NCBI GenBank assembly: GCA_944326585.1
Contig: CALVEN010000003.1
Coordinates: forward strand, 1 to 64,000
Source of the DNA: Candidatus Gastranaerophilales bacterium
Lineage (GTDB): Bacteria > Cyanobacteriota > Vampirovibrionia > Gastranaerophilales > Gastranaerophilaceae
Direction: 5' to 3'
Length of the DNA stretch: 64,000 nt
Position numbers and translations under genes: made by a program. Below the pieces are notes generated by a model. That model ran no database searches. It was not told the origin of the DNA and saw only the letters and a program-made list of their open reading frames with translations. Below, piece by piece: positions 52,457-61,753 of the stretch (within the stretch, counting starts at the first letter, position 1; each line of letters starts with the position of its first letter).

Positions 52457-54823
52457 CTAATTGATATCAACGATACTGACGCCGTCTCCGCCTTCTGTGT
52501 CCTCTCCGGGCCGGAATTTTGCAACGTAGGGAGAAGTTGATAAAAAGTCGCGAACGGCTGATTTAAGGGCGCCTGTGCCATGCCCGTGAATAATTGTAAC
52601 CGGTGAAAGGTTTGCAAGGCTTGCCTTATCAAGGTAAAACTCAAGGCTGTCAAGCGCATCTTCCGTTCTGTAACCTCTTAAATCAAGCGTGTTTGAGAGA
52701 TTTAAACGTTTTAATTCAAATTTTTCAAAGCTGCTCGGTGTATAAATTTTGACCGGCTCTTTGTAGTTTTGGTCAAGCACTGCAAGCTTTTCTGTTCTAA
52801 TCTTGGTTTTTATGTTGCCCATTTGAACAAAAACATTACCGTGTTTGTCGGGTTTGGAGAGGATTGTAACCGGCTGATGAAGTTCTTTGAGCATGACTTT
52901 GTCATCGGGCTGAACTTTATCCCAATCAATTTCCAAATATTTTTGTTTTTCGTCATGGTCAGAAATTTTGCCTCTGAAATCCTGTTCGAGTTTTGCAAGA
53001 CGTGCATATGAGCGGCGGGCGATTTTTTCGGATTTTTCGCGGCGAAGTTCGTCTAAAATATCCTTGATCTCCGCTTTTACGGTTAAAAGCTCGCGGTCAA
53101 ACTTGTCTTTTATGTTTTTGATTGTTTTTTTCTTGTCTTTTTTAAGCGCGGAGAGGTTTTCTTCGTATTCCTGTTTAACGGAAAGGGAAGATTCTTTTAA
53201 TTCTTCGGCTTGTTCAAGATTTTTGGACAACTGCATTTGAGTTTCCTGAAGTTTTTCAACAACAAGGATAGAGGGGTCTTTTTGAGATATGAGAATATTT
53301 TTGGCTCTTTCAACAATTTCTTTATCAAGCCCGAGGTTTGACGAAATTGCGATGGCGTTACTCAGACCCGGAATTCCAAGAAGAAGTTTGTAGGTGGGTT
53401 TTAGAGATTCCGTATCAAATTCGACAGAGGCATTTTTAAAATACGGGTTAACGTATTCGAGCGATTTAAGCTCTCCATAGTGGGTTGTGACGGTTGAGAA
53501 TACATTTTTGCCTGCGAGGTTTTCAAGAATAACCTGAGCCAGTACGGCGCCTTCCAAAGGATCAGTTCCCGCGCAGATTTCATCAAGCAGGATAAAAGTT
53601 TCGTCGTCGGATTTGTTAACTATTTCAATAATATTTGTCATGTGAGCGGAAAAAGTTGAAAGGCTTTGCTGGATACTCTGGGCATCACCGATGTCCGCAA
53701 AAATATTTTTGAAGGGATAGAGTTTGGCATTTGCTGCAGGCAGAAACATGCCGGCTTTTGCCATAATGAGGAAAAGCCCGATTGTCTTTAGCGTAACTGT
53801 TTTTCCGCCTGTATTGGAACCTGTTATGATAACGGATTTGTAATCGCGTCCGATTTCAAAGTCGTTTGCAACAACGTTTTCGACCGTTCCTATTAAAAGC
53901 GGATGCCGCATGTTTTCAAAAATTACCTCTTTTTCGGAAAGAATTTCCGGCTCTGTTGCCTGAATTTTTACGGCATAACGGGCTTTTGCAAAGTGAAAAT
54001 CAATCTGTGCAAGCAGATTTTCGGATAATTTGAGTTCATTAATCCGCATTTTTACAAGATTTGTAAGCTCAACGAGAATTTTTATCAATTCAGAATGGAT
54101 TTTTGATTTAATTTCCCGGATTTTGTTATTAATCGGGACAATTTGTTCGGGTTCTATATAAAAAGTTTTGCTTGTTGCGGAAACGTCGTGGACAATCCCC
54201 GGAACTTTGCTTTTTGAAGATGCCATAACCTGAAAAACAATTCTGTCGTCGCGGGTTGTGTAGATATTTTCCTGCAGGTGCTTGGAAAAATCAGCAGACG
54301 TCATAAGCTCATTAACTTTTGTTTTGAGATTTTTTTCGGTTTCGTTCAAAGATGCAAAAAGCCCTTTAAGCTCCGGTGTTGCATCGTGTTTTATGTTCAA
54401 TGTGTCGTCAAAGGTTGAAAAAATCTTTTCTTCAAGCTCTTTATCAACAACTAAATCCCTTGAAATTTTGTAAAGACAGGTGTCTGAGAGGGTGTTTTCC
54501 GTAAGAAATTTCTTAACAAGCCTTGACGTCCTGAAAGTTTTTGCAATGTCGTTGAGTTCTTCTTCATTCAGATAACTTGAAAATGAATTTTTTTCGATTC
54601 TTTCAATATTCGCAATAAATTCGACCGGAATATCAAGCGCCGTGTCCAGAATTCTTTTAGCCTCTTTTGTAAATTCCAGCTGAGATTTAATCTTCTCAGC
54701 CGTATCAAAAATTTTTGCATTCAGACAAAGCTCCTTGCTTTGCGGAGTTTTTGCAAAATTTGACAATTTTTCAAGCACTTTGTCAAATTCCAATGCTTTA
54801 AGACTTTTTGATACAATATCCAT
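52457..54823 (-). CDS. mutS2: MutS2 / RqcU-type endonuclease
   Basis: A MutS-like ATPase of 788 residues with a C-terminal Smr nuclease domain. It works on recombination intermediates and, in some bacteria, splits collided ribosomes. Walker A TGSNTGGKTVTLKTIG (about 340), Walker B ILLDEICAGTDPLEGA (about 421). A long coiled section (about 520-620) leads to the Smr domain: NTLDLRGYRTEDALDSLE (about 705) and IIHGHGTGALKSAV (about 745). I chose ATG 54823; the TTG at 54841 is also possible and neither has a clear ribosome site. Length normal for MutS2. Confidence 0.95.
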   Translation of the reverse strand: MDIVSKSLKALEFDKVLEKLSNFAKTPQSKELCLNAKIFDTAEKIKSQLEFTKEAKRILDTALDIPVEFIANIERIEKNSFSSYLNEEELNDIAKTFRTSRLVKKFLTENTLSDTCLYKISRDLVVDKELEEKIFSTFDDTLNIKHDATPELKGLFASLNETEKNLKTKVNELMTSADFSKHLQENIYTTRDDRIVFQVMASSKSKVPGIVHDVSATSKTFYIEPEQIVPINNKIREIKSKIHSELIKILVELTNLVKMRINELKLSENLLAQIDFHFAKARYAVKIQATEPEILSEKEVIFENMRHPLLIGTVENVVANDFEIGRDYKSVIITGSNTGGKTVTLKTIGLFLIMAKAGMFLPAANAKLYPFKNIFADIGDAQSIQQSLSTFSAHMTNIIEIVNKSDDETFILLDEICAGTDPLEGAVLAQVILENLAGKNVFSTVTTHYGELKSLEYVNPYFKNASVEFDTESLKPTYKLLLGIPGLSNAIAISSNLGLDKEIVERAKNILISQKDPSILVVEKLQETQMQLSKNLEQAEELKESSLSVKQEYEENLSALKKDKKKTIKNIKDKFDRELLTVKAEIKDILDELRREKSEKIARRSYARLAKLEQDFRGKISDHDEKQKYLEIDWDKVQPDDKVMLKELHQPVTILSKPDKHGNVFVQMGNIKTKIRTEKLAVLDQNYKEPVKIYTPSSFEKFELKRLNLSNTLDLRGYRTEDALDSLEFYLDKASLANLSPVTIIHGHGTGALKSAVRDFLSTSPYVAKFRPGEDTEGGDGVSIVDIN

Positions 54824-54852
54824 AATATTATTTAAAAACAAGCATAAAATAT

Positions 54853-54881
54853 TTGCAATTGTTAATTTTTACTGCTAAAAT
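54853..54881 (+). promoter_or_regulatory. Promoter of the GltA/NfnB-like gene
   Basis: TTGCAA (54853-54858), a 17-bp spacer with extended TGC, then TAAAAT (54876-54881); GGGGGAG before the ATG. Confidence 0.75.
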
Positions 54882-54905
54882 AAATACATATAAGGGGGAG
54901 AAAAA

Positions 54906-56276
54906 ATGGCAGCTGAAAGACAAAGAGTTAAAGAACAGGATAAAATTCAAAGAAGACATAATTTTGACCCTGTGGAGAGCAACCTGACCGAAGAACAGGT
55001 AAAGCTTGAAGCGTCAAGATGTTTGAATTGCAAAAACCCCAGATGCGTTCAGGGGTGTCCCGTCAATATTCAAATACCTGAATTTATTCACGCGATTAAG
55101 GAGGGGAATTTGGACAAAGCGGGTGAAATTATCCGTGAAACGAGCATGCTGCCGTCAGTGTGCGGAAGAGTTTGCCCGCAGGAAAGACAATGCGAAGGCA
55201 ACTGTATTCTCGGGATTAAGGGTGAAGCTGTTTCAATCGGTGCGCTTGAACGTTATGTAGGCGATAATACAAAAGCCGAAACCCCCGAAATCAAACCCTC
55301 AGGCAAAAAAGTCGCGATTGTAGGTTCCGGCTGTGCGGGGATTACGGCGGCTGCGGATTTGAGAAAAGCCGGGCATGAAGTTGTTGTTTTTGAAGCACTT
55401 CACGCACTCGGGGGCGTATTAAGATACGGAATTCCGCCTTTCAGACTTCCGCGAACGGTTCTTGACAGAGAAATTACAAACCTTAAAAACATGGGCGTTG
55501 AATTCAAAACAAATGTTGTTGTCGGAAAATCAATTACCTTGAAACAATTGAAAGAGGACGGATTTGACGCAATATTTATCTGTTCCGGCGCGGGTTTGCC
55601 AAAAATGCTCCGCGTTCCGGGCGAAAACCTTAACGGAGTATTTTCCGCAAACGAATTTTTGACACGCGTAAACTTGATGCATGCAGGACAACCAGACAGC
55701 CCCACGCCTTTAAAAGTCGGCAAAAAAGCTGCCGTGTTCGGCGGCGGAAATGTTGCGATGGATGCCGCAAGAACAGCCGTCAGAGTCGGATTTGAAGAAG
55801 TTTATATAATCTACCGCAGAACCGAAAAGGAACTTCCGGCACGTCTTGAAGAAATCAGGCATGCCAAAGAAGAAGGCATAATTTTCAAATTCCTTTACGC
55901 ACCCAAGGAAATTTTAGGTGAAGAAGGTTACGTAAAAGGCGTTGAGCTTGAGGTTATGGAGCTTGGCGAACCCGATGAAAGCGGGCGCAGACGTCCTGTT
56001 TCAACAGGCAAAACAGAGGTTATGGAGCTTGATACCGTAATCGTCGCGCTCGGCACCGGCCCGAATCCGATTATCCAAAAGTCTGCCGAGGCGGAGGGGC
56101 TGGAAATTATTACCGACAAAAAAGGCTATATTACGGTCGACGGTGAAACAAGAGCAACAAACATTCCGACGGTTTACGCCGGAGGCGACGTGGCTCCTGT
56201 CGGTGAATCTAACGCTATTAATGCTATGGGTGCAGGTAAAAAAGCTGCAAAAGCTATTAATGAAATGTTAAAGTAG
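54906..56276 (+). CDS. gltA: Glutamate synthase small-subunit-like flavoprotein (GltA/NfnB family)
   Basis: A 456-residue NAD(P)H:FAD oxidoreductase with two [4Fe-4S] clusters at the N-terminus (CLNCKNPRCVQGCP about 38-51; CGRVCPQERQCEGNC about 82-96). The FAD fold has GSGCAGITAAADLRKAGH (about 139). The NADPH fold has FGGGNVAMDAARTAVRVG (about 277). Its length fits the single-subunit NADPH-dependent glutamate synthase GltA and NfnB, which pairs with NfnA in electron bifurcation. No nfnA or glutamate synthase large subunit lies nearby, so ammonia assimilation versus ferredoxin:NADP chemistry is undecided. Confidence 0.88.
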   Translation: MAAERQRVKEQDKIQRRHNFDPVESNLTEEQVKLEASRCLNCKNPRCVQGCPVNIQIPEFIHAIKEGNLDKAGEIIRETSMLPSVCGRVCPQERQCEGNCILGIKGEAVSIGALERYVGDNTKAETPEIKPSGKKVAIVGSGCAGITAAADLRKAGHEVVVFEALHALGGVLRYGIPPFRLPRTVLDREITNLKNMGVEFKTNVVVGKSITLKQLKEDGFDAIFICSGAGLPKMLRVPGENLNGVFSANEFLTRVNLMHAGQPDSPTPLKVGKKAAVFGGGNVAMDAARTAVRVGFEEVYIIYRRTEKELPARLEEIRHAKEEGIIFKFLYAPKEILGEEGYVKGVELEVMELGEPDESGRRRPVSTGKTEVMELDTVIVALGTGPNPIIQKSAEAEGLEIITDKKGYITVDGETRATNIPTVYAGGDVAPVGESNAINAMGAGKKAAKAINEMLK

Positions 56277-56284
56277 GTATTTTT

Positions 56285-56848
56285 ATGGATACAAATGCGG
56301 AAATTAAAGAGTTTAGGGTGTGTTATACCAAAAAAACTTTATTTATTATATTTTTTGGTATTCTCCTCTTTACATTGGCAGGTTTGGTTTTTATTCTGAA
56401 AGCAGATATGTTTGCAGCGGATGCTAATTTCAGTTCAGAATCTAATTGGTTTGCAGATGTACTTTTCTATAAAATTCTAGGCTGGGTCGATTTGTGTTTT
56501 TTTACAATATTGGGTTCGGTTGCTTATTTTAAATTCTCAAAATCCCCATGGCTGTTTACTGTAAACGAAAAAGGCATTATCTTACCCGAAGGATTTGTTG
56601 AATGGGAATCTGTCGCTAGAGTTTATTTGTATGAGATGAAAGGAACGGTACTTTTAAGAATCAATGTAAAGTCAAATGCTGCAGAATACTTAAAAAGAAA
56701 CTACAGTAGATTTCAAAAATTCTTAGCTTTGGTGCAAGAAAAAAATACTTTTTCTTATCCTGTTTCGGGAACAAATGTTGATATTCACGAATTGTATGAA
56801 TTTATGAGGTCGCATCTAAAAAAATGTTCAAAAAAAACGTCGGTATAA
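56285..56848 (+). CDS. Membrane protein, STM3941-like
   Basis: A 187-residue protein with two hydrophobic helices (LFIIFFGILLFTLAGLVFI about 19-37, and a second near 62-80) followed by a soluble PH-like domain: WLFTVNEKGIILPEGFVEWE (about 92), TVLLRINVKSNAAEYL (about 123). This layout recalls the STM3941/DUF family of small membrane proteins. It starts 8 bp after the preceding stop and its last 25 bp overlap the next gene. Function unknown. Confidence 0.7.
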   Translation: MDTNAEIKEFRVCYTKKTLFIIFFGILLFTLAGLVFILKADMFAADANFSSESNWFADVLFYKILGWVDLCFFTILGSVAYFKFSKSPWLFTVNEKGIILPEGFVEWESVARVYLYEMKGTVLLRINVKSNAAEYLKRNYSRFQKFLALVQEKNTFSYPVSGTNVDIHELYEFMRSHLKKCSKKTSV

Positions 56849-57693
56849 TATTCATAGTTTTTCTGTTGTTTATGGCTCCGGCATTTTCGCTGGAACTGGA
56901 TACTTCTGTGGATGAAGAGATTAGGAAAAATTATAACCCGTCAAAGCTGGAATTGGAATCACTTCCGCCATTGCCCGAGGTTAAGCCGACCTCTCAACCC
57001 GCTCAAAAACCGCCTCTTGAGGTGGTTGATATACCGGAGGCAAAGCCAATCGGCAGCCTTCCTCCGCTTACTCCCGCGGACAAAAAGCCGGTGATTTCCA
57101 AAATCGACAAATCTACGGCAATCAGGATTAAAAAAGGCACAAAATTTACCGTCAAATCACAGCAGGCAGTGTCTGATGCCACCCGCGCCGGCGCAAGACT
57201 TTCTTTTGTTTCCCAAAAAGCTGTTACCCAAAGATACGTTACTATTCCGCAGGGAACTGTTTTTAAAGGCGAAGTATACGATTCTCACCTGCCTCAGTTG
57301 TCCGGAAACGGCGGGCTGATTGTAATCGGGATTGACAGCATGGTCTTTAAAGGTTCAACCGTCGGTATTCAGGCTAAAATTACAAAAGCTAACCATAAAA
57401 AAATATTTTTTAATAATATAAAAGGTAAAAGAACATACTGGAAAAGTACAGCAAATTCCCTAAAACCGGGTACTAAATTCTACAAAAAAATGATGCGCGC
57501 AACCTCAAAACTCGCAGACGGCACAATTACGGTTATTCTGACTCCGTTTACGGTTGTTGCGGGAGTTGCCGTGTATGCGGTTAACTTTGTCGGCTCGCCT
57601 TTGTTCGGACTTTTCGGCAAAGGCGGCAGAATTTCCGTCCCCGCAGGCAGTGAATTTGAAATTAAGCTCCTTGAAGATGTTTATTTGTTGTAA
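56824..57693 (+). CDS. Secreted protein with Pro-rich region and beta-rich core
   Basis: Not recognised. It has 289 residues: a signal peptide (MFKKNVGIIFIVFLLFMAPA, cut near 22), a Pro-rich section (about 45-92, PPLPEVKPTSQPAQKPPLE), then a core with IRIKKGTKFTVKSQQAVSD (about 102), IPQGTVFKGEVYDSHLP (about 140) and SVPAGSEFEIKLLEDVYLL at the end (about 271). The repeated 'threshold-gated' pattern of GTKFTV / GTVFKGEV / GSEFEIKL resembles conjugation- or secretion-linked envelope proteins with beta-rich, TraB/TrbI-like cores, but this is a loose resemblance. A hydrophobic stretch (about 240-262) may sit in the membrane. The stop is followed at once by a repeat module. Confidence 0.65.
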   Translation: MFKKNVGIIFIVFLLFMAPAFSLELDTSVDEEIRKNYNPSKLELESLPPLPEVKPTSQPAQKPPLEVVDIPEAKPIGSLPPLTPADKKPVISKIDKSTAIRIKKGTKFTVKSQQAVSDATRAGARLSFVSQKAVTQRYVTIPQGTVFKGEVYDSHLPQLSGNGGLIVIGIDSMVFKGSTVGIQAKITKANHKKIFFNNIKGKRTYWKSTANSLKPGTKFYKKMMRATSKLADGTITVILTPFTVVAGVAVYAVNFVGSPLFGLFGKGGRISVPAGSEFEIKLLEDVYLL

Positions 57694-57790
57694 AAGTTAC
57701 TAAGATACTAAGGCTCTAAGGCACTAAGAAGATACTACTTATTCACTTTAGCAGGTCGGATTATCCGACAGTAAATTTTTACCGGTATCT
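57694..57790. repeat. Short modular repeat between convergent genes
   Basis: ACTAAG-type module directly after the stop codon, then a GTCGG/CCGAC hairpin (about 57753-57769). It fills the gap between convergent genes. Confidence 0.75.
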
Positions 57791-57795
57791 TTTTA

Positions 57796-59583
57796 TTATG
57801 AAAATGCCTTGAATGAACGTTCAGTATTCTTTTCAATTACGCTCTTAACGGATTCGTATTCAGTTTGGAGCGCATTGTGTTCTGTATCAAGTTTTTTCAG
57901 ATCGTTATCAAATTTTTTATCTTTAGATTCAATATCTCTTAATTTTTGATTGTATTCTGTTTCAGCTCTTGCGATAGCGACTGCATCTTCGGTTGAAGAC
58001 ATATCGGTACAAGATGACCAGTTGGTAGCCGTCCAGAAAATACCTTCGCTTGTTAATTCACCGGCTTTGCCGTTATCTTCGGTAGGATCATAATATTGTG
58101 CTTTGACAAGTGTTACGATACCCTGTTCCAATGCAAATTGAATCCAGTCCGGACTTGTCATCAAGTTATCTTCCAGAACTTTATAATTGCCTTTGTTGGA
58201 TTTACTTTCGGCAGCAACAATAAATACACCGTCAAGTTCAGTTGTACTGTCATTTTTAACGAGGTTTGCACTGTCAGAACCGTTCATCATATACCAGAGG
58301 TTAACATACCATTGAGCTTTTTCCTTGTCATCAAGTTCAACAGAATAATTCGGCTTAACAGGCTCTTCAGGTTCTTTCTGGGTAAATACCGGCTCTGTAG
58401 GTGCATTTCCCGGAGGTTCAGGTTCCTTACCCAGATTTCTCATATCGCCGTCGGTAAAGTTGATTAATGTTTCTTTCATTTCTTCGGTTGTTAAATTAAA
58501 TTCATCCTGATTATTCAGCAAGTATAAAATATCAATAGCCTTTTGTTTGAGTGTTTTGACCCCTGTAACACTATTTGTATCAGGATCATACAGATAGTCA
58601 CTCATCAAAATATCTTTTTTGGTAGGCACTCCGCCTGCATCTATAATTGCTTGAAGAGAGTTGTCTTTGGCTTCATCGTCAACTCCATTATAATTGTCAT
58701 CTTCATCGCATTTACGTGATTCATCATTTATGGCATCTACAATTTCAAGCCATTTAGGATCATTCATAACATATGAAGTCATACCTCCGGAGGTCATTAA
58801 AAGTTTTGTTGTATCTTTTTTACCGGTCGCAGGGTCAATATAACTTGTTTCGTATGTGTCTTTACTAAAATTAGACGCTCCGCTGTAGTCTAACAAATGA
58901 GCCAATAAGTGTTTATAGCAAGCTACATTGCCCTTCAGCGCCCGATCATAACAATAACCTGCCTGACTATTCGGATTGTCGCTTGTGCCTACAAAACCGG
59001 CGAACTGATCATATAAGTTTGGTTTATCTTTTATTTCATTCCATTCTTTTAAATCTTCAAGATATTTATTATACTCAATTACCCATGCATCATGTTTTAC
59101 TTGCCACTCATCGTGTGCTTTGTCAAATTCTAATTTTTCCTGATCATATTTATCTTTATCTTTGTTATAGTCTTCCAATTTATCATTGTAATCCTTTACA
59201 GCTTCCTGATATTTTTTGTCGGAGAAAAGATCATAGCACGCCAAAAACTCCATCAAACTGTTAGTATTTTCATAATTTTGAGCATCAACGGCACTTACAT
59301 AGAAAGCACCGCTTGCATCCTGAAGCGCATACTGATTTTTTAACGGGGTATATGTATACAAAAGTGACGGCGTTAATGTTGTCTGAGATACATTACCCTC
59401 TGCATCATAGGTTGAAAACATCAACTTAGAAGAATTCAAAGCCTGAATATACTCCTGGCTTGCCTCTTGAGTTCTGTCCGCAAGACGCACTTTGGAGTTT
59501 GAGATCTGCTGTGAATGCAGCTCATTATCAGATAACCTTGCGGTTATACTCAATAATCTCGCTTGTGATGCTGCTAAACCCAT
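57796..59583 (-). CDS. Long coiled protein with hook/flagellin-like terminal helices
   Basis: Not recognised as a named family. It has 595 residues. The N-terminus MGLAASQARLLSITARLSDN continues as a helix without signal peptide (ELHSQQISNSKVRLADRTQE), a pattern that recalls flagellar axial proteins. A charged coil (about 125-190, DYNDKLEDYNKDKDKYDQEK) and a Pro/Glu-rich spacer (about 388-415) flank a central domain. The C-terminus is a long coil (KDKKFDNDLKKLDTEHNALQ... about 548-590) ending VIEKNTERSFKAFS. Paired terminal helices around a variable middle suit an exported filament or rod subunit. AAAGGA precedes the ATG. It lies next to a lytic transglycosylase gene. Confidence 0.7.
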   Translation of the reverse strand: MGLAASQARLLSITARLSDNELHSQQISNSKVRLADRTQEASQEYIQALNSSKLMFSTYDAEGNVSQTTLTPSLLYTYTPLKNQYALQDASGAFYVSAVDAQNYENTNSLMEFLACYDLFSDKKYQEAVKDYNDKLEDYNKDKDKYDQEKLEFDKAHDEWQVKHDAWVIEYNKYLEDLKEWNEIKDKPNLYDQFAGFVGTSDNPNSQAGYCYDRALKGNVACYKHLLAHLLDYSGASNFSKDTYETSYIDPATGKKDTTKLLMTSGGMTSYVMNDPKWLEIVDAINDESRKCDEDDNYNGVDDEAKDNSLQAIIDAGGVPTKKDILMSDYLYDPDTNSVTGVKTLKQKAIDILYLLNNQDEFNLTTEEMKETLINFTDGDMRNLGKEPEPPGNAPTEPVFTQKEPEEPVKPNYSVELDDKEKAQWYVNLWYMMNGSDSANLVKNDSTTELDGVFIVAAESKSNKGNYKVLEDNLMTSPDWIQFALEQGIVTLVKAQYYDPTEDNGKAGELTSEGIFWTATNWSSCTDMSSTEDAVAIARAETEYNQKLRDIESKDKKFDNDLKKLDTEHNALQTEYESVKSVIEKNTERSFKAFS

Positions 59584-59753
59584 AATTTCCTTTCAACTTG
59601 TATACACATGTGTTTACGGTGTTTTTAGGGTTTAGCTTTAATATTATCGGATATGTTTGTTACAAAAGTTAACAAATTATCGGCAACGAAATTACGTAAC
59701 AGTTAAATTCTTAATACCATACCGGTAACTTTTACAAAAAATCTCTCAGCAGC

Positions 59754-60371
59754 TTAGATTGAAAAATATTCAGGATTCAATTCCAATTCTATAGGATCGT
59801 CTTCCACGACTTCCAATTTTAAGTTTTCCTCAACTTTTGAAACTACAGGTGCCGGAGCCGTTTTTGCGGCAGGAGGAGCCGCCTGAGGTTTTGCCGCGTT
59901 AATCATGGCAGGATCGGGATTTGCTTTTAATCTGTTGTAATCCGTCATGATTTTGGCGATAAATCTTTTTGTTTCAGCATACGGCGGAACGGTATTATTG
60001 TATCTTTTTACGTTACCCGGACCCGCATTATATGCAGCAAGTGCCAATTCCATTGAGCCGAACATTTTGTACATATTCTTGTAATACATAATACCGCCTT
60101 TGATATTATCGTTCAATGAATATGCATTAAGCCCCATTCTTTTTGCTGTTGAAGGCATTAATTGAAACACTCCGACAGCACCGTGAGAGCTTCTGGCTTC
60201 GTGTCTGAAACCTGATTCCGCTCTTGCAATACTTAAAGCGATTGCCGGATCAACTCCCATTTCAATTGAATGTTTTACAATTGTCGCTTTGATTGTGTTT
60301 ACATCTGATGCGAAGCTTTGTGTGCAGGACATAAACACTATTGCAATAGTGAACAGTAATAATCTTTTCAA
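59754..60371 (-). CDS. Lytic transglycosylase (SLT/GH23-like)
   Basis: Cuts peptidoglycan with formation of 1,6-anhydro-muramic ends. The start is TTG 60371 with AGAGGA 7 bp upstream, which gives 205 residues and a signal peptide MKRLLLFTIAIVFMSCTQSFA (a lipobox-like C at 15 is possible). The GH23 domain has the catalytic Glu in ALSIARAESGFRHEA (about 49-63), GAVGVFQLMPSTAKRMG (about 68-84) and LALAAYNAGPGNV (about 112-124). The Ala/Pro-rich C-terminus is extra. It may open the wall for an envelope machine such as the neighbouring coiled protein's export system; that is context-based inference. Confidence 0.9.
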   Translation of the reverse strand: MKRLLLFTIAIVFMSCTQSFASDVNTIKATIVKHSIEMGVDPAIALSIARAESGFRHEARSSHGAVGVFQLMPSTAKRMGLNAYSLNDNIKGGIMYYKNMYKMFGSMELALAAYNAGPGNVKRYNNTVPPYAETKRFIAKIMTDYNRLKANPDPAMINAAKPQAAPPAAKTAPAPVVSKVEENLKLEVVEDDPIELELNPEYFSI

Positions 60372-60597
60372 AATGTAATCCTCTGGTTGTAAATTGAAAT
60401 CCTCCAAGCCTCATTTAAACGGTTATGTTTTAAATTATAACTTTTTGGAATATAGTTTATATCATTATGGTAATACAAAAATTTAAAATTTCAAGTCCGC
60501 ATAAAAAATTACCCTGCGCCGTTTATTACAAAACCCGCTTGCTGCAAGGCTTTCAACTGCTTAACATTTAGTGTATTTTATACGATAAATTCACAAA

Positions 60598-60627
60598 TTT
60601 ACACTAATTTTGAGTTTGTGGTAAAAT
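60598..60627 (+). promoter_or_regulatory. Promoter of the MTA phosphorylase gene
   Basis: TTTACA (60598-60603), an 18-bp spacer, then TAAAAT (60622-60627), about 35 bp before the ATG. Confidence 0.7.
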
Positions 60628-60661
60628 GAGATTTGTAAAAAATAATATATGAGGGATAAAA

Positions 60662-61465
60662 ATGGAACAGAAAAAATTAGCAACAATCGGCGTATTTGGC
60701 GGATCAGGGTTTTACAAATTTTTGGAGGACATTGAAGAAATCAAAGTTGAGACGCCGTACGGGATGCCGAGCGACAACATATTTTTAGGACAAATCGGCA
60801 GACATAAAGTTGCATTTATGCCGCGTCACGGCAGAAATCACACCATATTGCCTCATTTAATAAACTACAGAGCAAACGTATGGGCAATGAAATCAATCGG
60901 ATGCGAAAGAGTAATTTCACCCTGCGCTGCCGGAAGTTTGCAAAAAGAAGTTAAGCCCGGAGATTTTGTAATATGCGATCAGTTTGTGGATTGGACTGAC
61001 GGCAGAAAATCAACGTTTTTCGAAGGTCCGATTGTAACGCATCCGTCCGCTGCGGATCCTTATTGTCCGGAACTTAGAAAACTGGCTATTGAAGAAGGGA
61101 AAAAATTAGGTATTAATATTCATGAAACAGGAACTGTTGTTGTAATCAACGGCCCGAGATTTTCCACAAAAGCAGAATCAAAATTCTTTACAAATCAGGG
61201 CTGGCAGGTAATCAACATGTCAGCGTTTCCTGAAGCATACCTTGTCAAAGAACTCGATATGTGTCCTTTGAATATTTCACTGATAACAGATTATGATGCA
61301 GGGCTTGTCGGAGATGTACCGCCGGTTTCACACCATGCCGTAATTGAAGTTTTCAACAATAACGTTCAAAATCTTAAAACACTTTTATTCAATATGATTG
61401 AAAATATTCCAACGGAACGCAAAAATTGCGAATGCGCATTAACAAAACAACATTCACAATTATAG
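60662..61465 (+). CDS. mtnP: S-methyl-5'-thioadenosine phosphorylase
   Basis: Splits methylthioadenosine with phosphate into adenine and methylthioribose-1-phosphate, in methionine salvage. A class II nucleoside phosphorylase of 267 residues. Phosphate-binding GVFGGSGFYKFL (about 10-21) and MPRHGRNHTILPH (about 54-66); the base/ribose pocket VINMSAFPEAYLVKEL (about 184-199) and TDYDAGLVGD (about 207-216). Asp in the base site favours adenine. Length is normal. GAGGG lies about 8 bp before the ATG. YggT follows 12 bp on. Confidence 0.9.
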   Translation: MEQKKLATIGVFGGSGFYKFLEDIEEIKVETPYGMPSDNIFLGQIGRHKVAFMPRHGRNHTILPHLINYRANVWAMKSIGCERVISPCAAGSLQKEVKPGDFVICDQFVDWTDGRKSTFFEGPIVTHPSAADPYCPELRKLAIEEGKKLGINIHETGTVVVINGPRFSTKAESKFFTNQGWQVINMSAFPEAYLVKELDMCPLNISLITDYDAGLVGDVPPVSHHAVIEVFNNNVQNLKTLLFNMIENIPTERKNCECALTKQHSQL

Positions 61466-61477
61466 GAAAGGGGAAAT

Positions 61478-61747
61478 ATGCTTGGCATAGCACACGGTAT
61501 AAACAACATATTCAACTTATATTTTTTCCTGATAATATTGAGGATATTTTTAAGCTGGATACCGAGCATACGCTGGGAACTTCAGCCGTGGCAGACACTG
61601 AGGCAGGTAACGGATATTTATCTTAACCTTTTCAGACGGTGGATTCCGCCTCTTGCAGGGCTGGATTTTTCGCCGATTGTCGCGTTGATTGTGTTACAAA
61701 TTGTACAGAATATAATTATTTATGCTTTATTAAATATATTAAGGTAG
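61478..61747 (+). CDS. YggT family membrane protein
   Basis: An 89-residue protein with two membrane helices around the conserved core: NLYFFLIILRIFLSWIPS (about 13-30) and PIVALIVLQIVQNIIIYAL (about 66-84); the middle carries QVTDIYLNLFRRWIPPLAGLDFSP. In cyanobacteria and plastids such proteins (YlmG/CCB3) help distribute nucleoids and assemble cytochromes; here the job is unknown. AGGGG precedes the ATG. Part of mtnP-yggT-trkA-trkH. Confidence 0.9.
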   Translation: MLGIAHGINNIFNLYFFLIILRIFLSWIPSIRWELQPWQTLRQVTDIYLNLFRRWIPPLAGLDFSPIVALIVLQIVQNIIIYALLNILR

Positions 61748-61753
61748 TATGAA

